Below are positions 60,725 to 64,000 of a DNA stretch of 64,000 bases, piece by piece (position 1 is the stretch's first letter; each line of letters begins with the position of its first letter). The DNA lies in contig NZ_JAHTLF010000018.1 in assembly GCF_024614185.1 (NCBI RefSeq), forward strand, positions 469,821 to 533,820, written 5' to 3'. Under the pieces are notes generated by a model. That model saw only the letters and a program-made list of their open reading frames with translations. It made no database searches and was not told where the DNA came from. Both the position numbers and the translations under genes were made by a program. The DNA comes from Nocardioides carbamazepini. Its GTDB lineage: Bacteria; Actinomycetota; Actinomycetes; Propionibacteriales; Nocardioidaceae.

Positions 60725-60737
60725 TTTTATACAGATA
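60725..60737. promoter_or_regulatory. Recurrent motif TTTATACAGATA between hydratase and gntR
   Basis: 60726-60737 matches the series; the minus strand TATAAA here is the probable -10 of the hydratase operon. Being next to the GntR-family gene, it is the natural candidate for an autoregulated site. Confidence 0.5.
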
Positions 60738-60839
60738 CGTCAAGATCCGCGTGGCGAAAGCCCCGGCCCAGGTTGCGCTATGTTTACAATCAATGCGGTC
60801 ACACCAGACGCCACCCACACATCGAGGTTTCTTTCGCAG

Positions 60840-61643
60840 ATGACGGAGTCCATCCCCGGGTCGCTCACCGGCAGCATCGGGCTCAAGCAGATGTCCCAGC
60901 CCTCGATCGGCGAGCGCGTCGCGGACCTCCTGCGTGAGCGGATCATCAGTGGCGCCATCCCCGAGGGCACGCTGCTGCCGCGTCAGGAGGACCTGATGCG
61001 CGAGTTCAACGTCAGCCGTCCGCCGATGCGGGAGGCGCTGCGGATCCTCGAGGCCGAGGGCCTCATCGTCGTACGACGCGGCAACGTCGGCGGCGCCGAG
61101 GTCCGCGCCCCCGATCGCAGCGGCGTGACCAACGCCCTGGCATTGCTGCTGCAGTTCGAGCGCGCTCCGCTCAAGGACCTCGCCGACGCCCTGGTCGAGC
61201 TCGAGCCGCTGTGCGTCGGGCTCGCGGCCGAGCGCGAGGACCGCCAGGAGATCGTGGCCGAGCTGCTCCGCCCCCTGATCAACCAGCAGCGCGAGTCGCT
61301 CGACGACGGCGCCGCCTTCACCTCGACCAGCCGCGACTTCCACGAGGCACTGATCAACGCCTGTGGCAACGCCACCATCCGGCTCAGCGTCGGCGCCCTG
61401 GTCACCTTGTGGAGCACCCAGGAGCGGGCCTGGGCCGACACGGCGGTCTCCACCGAGCACTACCCCGAGCTCGCCCAGCGCGCCGAGGTGCTCAAGGTGC
61501 ACGAGCAGATCACCGCGGCCATCGAGAAGGGCGACCGCAAGCGGGCGATGACGCTGGCGCGCGGTCACGCTCGGGCCTACCCCCAGCACGTGCTCGACAA
61601 CAACGCGAACCGCCGGATCCTGCTCGGCCCGCGCACCCGCTGA
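60840..61643 (+). CDS. GntR-family regulator, FadR/FCD subfamily
   Basis: 267 residues. Winged helix at about residues 28-90 (IGERVADLLRERIISGAIPE, LMREFNVSRPPMREALRILE, IVVRRGNVGG) followed by an all-helical FCD ligand-binding domain (SRDFHEALINACGN holds metal/ligand residues). Members sense acyl-CoAs or organic acids. Possible starts are 60780, 60840 and 60891; 60840 is chosen as a compromise, with GAGGT 11 bases upstream. Likely regulator of the surrounding catabolic operons. Confidence 0.82.
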   Translation: MTESIPGSLTGSIGLKQMSQPSIGERVADLLRERIISGAIPEGTLLPRQEDLMREFNVSRPPMREALRILEAEGLIVVRRGNVGGAEVRAPDRSGVTNALALLLQFERAPLKDLADALVELEPLCVGLAAEREDRQEIVAELLRPLINQQRESLDDGAAFTSTSRDFHEALINACGNATIRLSVGALVTLWSTQERAWADTAVSTEHYPELAQRAEVLKVHEQITAAIEKGDRKRAMTLARGHARAYPQHVLDNNANRRILLGPRTR

Positions 61644-61650
61644 CCGACGC

Positions 61651-62289
61651 TCAGTCGGCGAACTTGAAGACACCGTCGTACATCATCCGGGCGATCTCGC
61701 CACAGCGAGCCTTCTCGCGGGCAAGCTCCTCCGCACCCTGAGGTCCGCCGTGGCGCTTGGCGAGAGCCAGGCTCAGGCAGGTGCCGACGACGATCTCGGC
61801 GGACAGCATCGGGTCGTTGTAGTCGCGATGGCCGACCGACTCGAAGATCGCCCGCCAGTCCTCGGCCAGCCGGCGTAGCGCGGGCTCCCAGGCACTGGCG
61901 TAGAAGCCGCGCGCCACGTCGGGGCCGCCGAAGAGCACCAGCCCGAGCGCGGGCAGCTCCGCGGCCAGCTTGACGACCATGCCGTGCAGGATGTCGCCGA
62001 AGAAGGCGACCCGCTCGGCGCGGCTCCGCTCCATGACCGAGGTCCCGGCATGCGCGACGAACTCCTGGATCGGCACGCGCAGCGGCTCGACCACGGCGTC
62101 GTAGAAGATCTCCTCCTTGCTGGCGAAGTGGCGGTAGAGGATCGCCTCGTTGACTCCGGCCTCCTCCGCGATCATCTTCGTCGTCGTCGAGCCCAGGTCG
62201 CCGGTGCGCTCGAAGACCCGGGCGGCCGCCTGCAGGATGCTCGCGCGGCGCTCCTCGGCGCCCATCCGCCGGCGCGGCTGCTGATCCAT
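61651..62289 (-). CDS. TetR-family regulator
   Basis: 212 residues. N-terminal HTH (SILQAAARVFERTGDLGSTT TKMIAEEAGVNEAILYRHFA) and a helical ligand domain with FYDAVVEPLRVPIQEF. It converges with the gntR gene (stops 7 bases apart) and is divergent from the flavin reductase gene, whose promoter overlaps a matching palindrome. A CoA ester or hydrophobic ligand is plausible but not shown. Confidence 0.85.
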   Translation of the reverse strand: MDQQPRRRMGAEERRASILQAAARVFERTGDLGSTTTKMIAEEAGVNEAILYRHFASKEEIFYDAVVEPLRVPIQEFVAHAGTSVMERSRAERVAFFGDILHGMVVKLAAELPALGLVLFGGPDVARGFYASAWEPALRRLAEDWRAIFESVGHRDYNDPMLSAEIVVGTCLSLALAKRHGGPQGAEELAREKARCGEIARMMYDGVFKFAD

Positions 62290-62314
62290 GTCGCCGACCT
62301 TAGCAAAGATGTAA

Positions 62315-62355
62315 GTAAGTAATCACTTGCAATTGCTGCCGGGCGCTCCTACGCT
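62315..62355 (+). promoter_or_regulatory. Flavin-reductase promoter overlapped by a TetR-type operator
   Basis: TTGCAA (62327-62332), 17 bases, TACGCT (62350-62355) make a good promoter. The dyad GTAAGTAATCACTTGC (62315-62330; core AAGT-N4-ACTT) covers the -35. Binding of the divergent TetR protein would block both directions. Confidence 0.5.
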
Positions 62356-62394
62356 CGGCCTGTCCTCGACCTCCCCGCCGAGAAAGGCCCCACG

Positions 62395-62889
62395 ATGACC
62401 ACCGTGCCTTCGAAGCTCTCCGACACCCGGGCCCTGCGCGACGCCTTCGCCTGCTTCCCGTCGGGCGTCACGGCCGTGTGCGCCGTCGTGGACGGCGAGC
62501 CGGTGGGCCTGGCTGCGAGCTCGTTCACCACCGTCTCCCTCGACCCGCCGCTGGTCTCGGTCTGCGCCCAGAACACCTCCTCGACCTGGCCGCAGCTGCG
62601 CGCGGCGCGGCGGCTCGGCATCAGCGTGCTCGGCGAGCACCAGCAGGACCAGTGCCGCCAGCTGGCCCGCAAGGGCGCCGATCGGTTCGCGGGGCTGGAC
62701 TGGTCGTCCGACGCCGGCGGCGCCGTCCTCCTCGACGGCGCGCCGCTGCGGCTGAGCTGCGCCATCGAGAGCGAGATCGCCGCCGGTGACCACAGCATCG
62801 TGGTGCTGCGCATCCACGACCTGCAGTCCGACACGACCGTGGCGCCCCTGGTGTTCCACGGCAGCACCTACCGCCGACTGGCCTCCTGA
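62395..62889 (+). CDS. Flavin reductase (FMN-binding split barrel)
   Basis: 164 residues of the HpaC/flavin-reductase-like family: RDAFACFPSGVTAVCAVVDG, GLAASSFTTVSLDPPLVSVC and HQQDQCRQLARKGADRFAG with the conserved flavin-binding Ser/Thr pattern. It would supply reduced FMN or FAD to a two-component monooxygenase such as the LLM protein at 49926. Controlled by the adjacent TetR gene, judging by the operator over its -35. Confidence 0.88.
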   Translation: MTTVPSKLSDTRALRDAFACFPSGVTAVCAVVDGEPVGLAASSFTTVSLDPPLVSVCAQNTSSTWPQLRAARRLGISVLGEHQQDQCRQLARKGADRFAGLDWSSDAGGAVLLDGAPLRLSCAIESEIAAGDHSIVVLRIHDLQSDTTVAPLVFHGSTYRRLAS

Positions 62890-63015
62890 CCCGTCGCTCG
62901 GGCCACCGCCGCGGCCGGCACCTCTTGCTCGCCGGGTCCCCTGGCCGGTAGAGGTGAGGGTCTCGGATTCGGGGAACCTTCCCCGGAACGACGGAAGGCC
63001 CCCTACCGTCTTCCC

Positions 63016-64000
63016 ATGACCGAGTTCGCGCCGTCCGCTCCGACCACCCCCTCCGCCGGCAGGAGGCGTCGGGTGGCCGCCGTCGCCGGCACGGTCGGCG
63101 TGGTCGCGGTGATCGGTGCCGGCGGCTGGGCCTGGCAGGGCTGGCTCGCCCAGGGCCCGCAGGCCTCGGAGGTGCTGCCGGGCGACACCCTCGCCTACGT
63201 CGGGATCGACCTCGATCCGCCGGGCGGGCAGAAGATCGAGGCCTACCAGACCCTGAAGCGGTTCCCGAGCCTCGCGAAGCACCTCGGCCTCAAGAGCCAG
63301 GACGACCTGCGTCGCTCGCTGCTCGACCAGGTGACCGCGGAGAGCGGCTGCGACCTCGGGTACGACGACCTCGCCGACTGGGCGGGCGACCGGGCAGCGC
63401 TGGCGGTCGTACCGCAGGACGATCCGGAGCCCGTGGCCGTGCTCCAGGTCGACGACCCGGCGAAGGCGCGCACCGGCCTGGACAAGGCCGTCGCGACCTG
63501 CGGGGACGAGGTGGGCTATGCCCTCGGCGACGGTTGGGCCGTACTCGCCCGCACCGAGGAGGTCGCCCGTCAGGTCGTCGCAGACGGCGGTCGCGCACAC
63601 CTCGGGGACGATGCCGACTTCCAGGAGCTCACCTCGGCGGCCGGGGACGCGGGCGTGCTCACCCTGTACGCCGCCCCCGAGGCCGGGCGGGCCCTGCTGG
63701 ACGCCGTCGAGGAGCATCCGTTCCTGTCGCTCTTCGTCAGCACACCGTTCGGTCTGTCGACAGACCCGGTCGACGCGCTGATGGCATTCTCGAGCTTCGC
63801 CTCCATCGGCACGCGGGCCGTGGCGGAGGTGGAGGCCGAGCTGTCTCCGGAGGAGAAGCGGTTCTGGAAGCGGATGGAGAACTACGACGAGCTCTCCCCC
63901 GCCGAGCAGGACCAGCTCACGGAGGAGATGGCCGAGTTCTACGAGAAGCAGATGCCCGAGGACGCGGACCTGCTGCCCGACGACGAGCTCCCGGAGATCT
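63016..64000 (+). CDS. DUF3352-domain membrane protein, cut by the window end
   Basis: At least 328 residues are visible. A short basic N-terminus, one transmembrane helix (RRVAAVAGTVGVVAVIGAGG) and an extracellular DUF3352 domain (EVLPGDTLAYVGIDLDPPGG; KRFPSLAKHLGLKSQDDLRR; DDLADWAGDRAALAVVPQDD). The function of the family is unknown. The visible C-terminal part is very acidic (AEFYEKQMPEDADLLPDDE). It appears unrelated to the catabolic genes on its left. Confidence 0.8.
   Translation, partial: MTEFAPSAPTTPSAGRRRRVAAVAGTVGVVAVIGAGGWAWQGWLAQGPQASEVLPGDTLAYVGIDLDPPGGQKIEAYQTLKRFPSLAKHLGLKSQDDLRRSLLDQVTAESGCDLGYDDLADWAGDRAALAVVPQDDPEPVAVLQVDDPAKARTGLDKAVATCGDEVGYALGDGWAVLARTEEVARQVVADGGRAHLGDDADFQELTSAAGDAGVLTLYAAPEAGRALLDAVEEHPFLSLFVSTPFGLSTDPVDALMAFSSFASIGTRAVAEVEAELSPEEKRFWKRMENYDELSPAEQDQLTEEMAEFYEKQMPEDADLLPDDELPEI

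Overview
The window is very high-GC DNA (mostly about 70% or more) with short Shine-Dalgarno leaders, many GTG starts, many 1-8 base start/stop overlaps and actinobacterial gene order. The gene set (tmk-topA, a BldG-type STAS protein beside a DECH helicase, an actinobacterial Tad/Flp-like secretion cluster) points to a Nocardioides-like member of the Propionibacteriales. That genus is an inference from gene content and style, not from a marker gene. I saw no rRNA, tRNA, CRISPR array, transposase or integrase.

Layout. (1) 1-9.5 kb, mostly minus strand: a cut TAP-like hydrolase, holB, tmk, topA, a DUF2510 membrane protein, an NPPF-motif methyltransferase, a secreted NHL protein and a DUF6069 membrane protein. 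(2) 9.6-11.8 kb: a YciI-like gene, then a visibly lower-GC island with a secreted metzincin-type protease and a lipoprotein, bordered by a degraded copy of a neighbouring gene's 3' end. (3) 11.8-18.6 kb, minus: secreted Ig-like and Vgb-like propeller proteins, an M14 carboxypeptidase, the proton-pumping pyrophosphatase hppA with a perfect CRP-type palindrome upstream, and bldG. (4) 18.7-28.5 kb: the conserved helicase/secretion neighbourhood (DECH helicase, two TadE-like proteins, DUF4244 mini-pilin, TadC, TadB, CpaF and CpaE homologues, HAD phosphatase), a possible tiny gene with its own promoter and hairpin, and a Fic-like protein lacking the catalytic histidine. (5) 28.6-33.5 kb, plus: a methyltransferase, a LytS/LytTR two-component pair, and a small membrane protein with a sodium:solute symporter.

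(6) 33.4-62.9 kb is a catabolic island of CoA-thioester chemistry. It has three enoyl-CoA hydratases, a nitronate-monooxygenase-like flavoprotein, a two-subunit MaoC hydratase, a third MaoC hydratase, two CoA-transferases, an HMG-CoA-lyase-family enzyme, five acyl-CoA dehydrogenases (four in one operon as two large/small pairs), an acyl-CoA ligase, an SDR, a luciferase-like monooxygenase and a flavin reductase. Its transport genes are an ABC importer with one ATPase, one fused permease and two paralogous binding proteins, plus an MFS carrier. GntR/FadR-type and TetR regulators sit at its right end. A hipBA toxin-antitoxin pair is lodged inside it. Together these could import a carboxylate, activate it to a CoA ester and shorten it by dehydrogenation, hydration and retro-aldol cleavage. 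The substrate is not evident. An AT-rich element related to TTNTACANATA recurs in nearly every promoter gap of this island. (7) The right edge is a cut DUF3352 protein.
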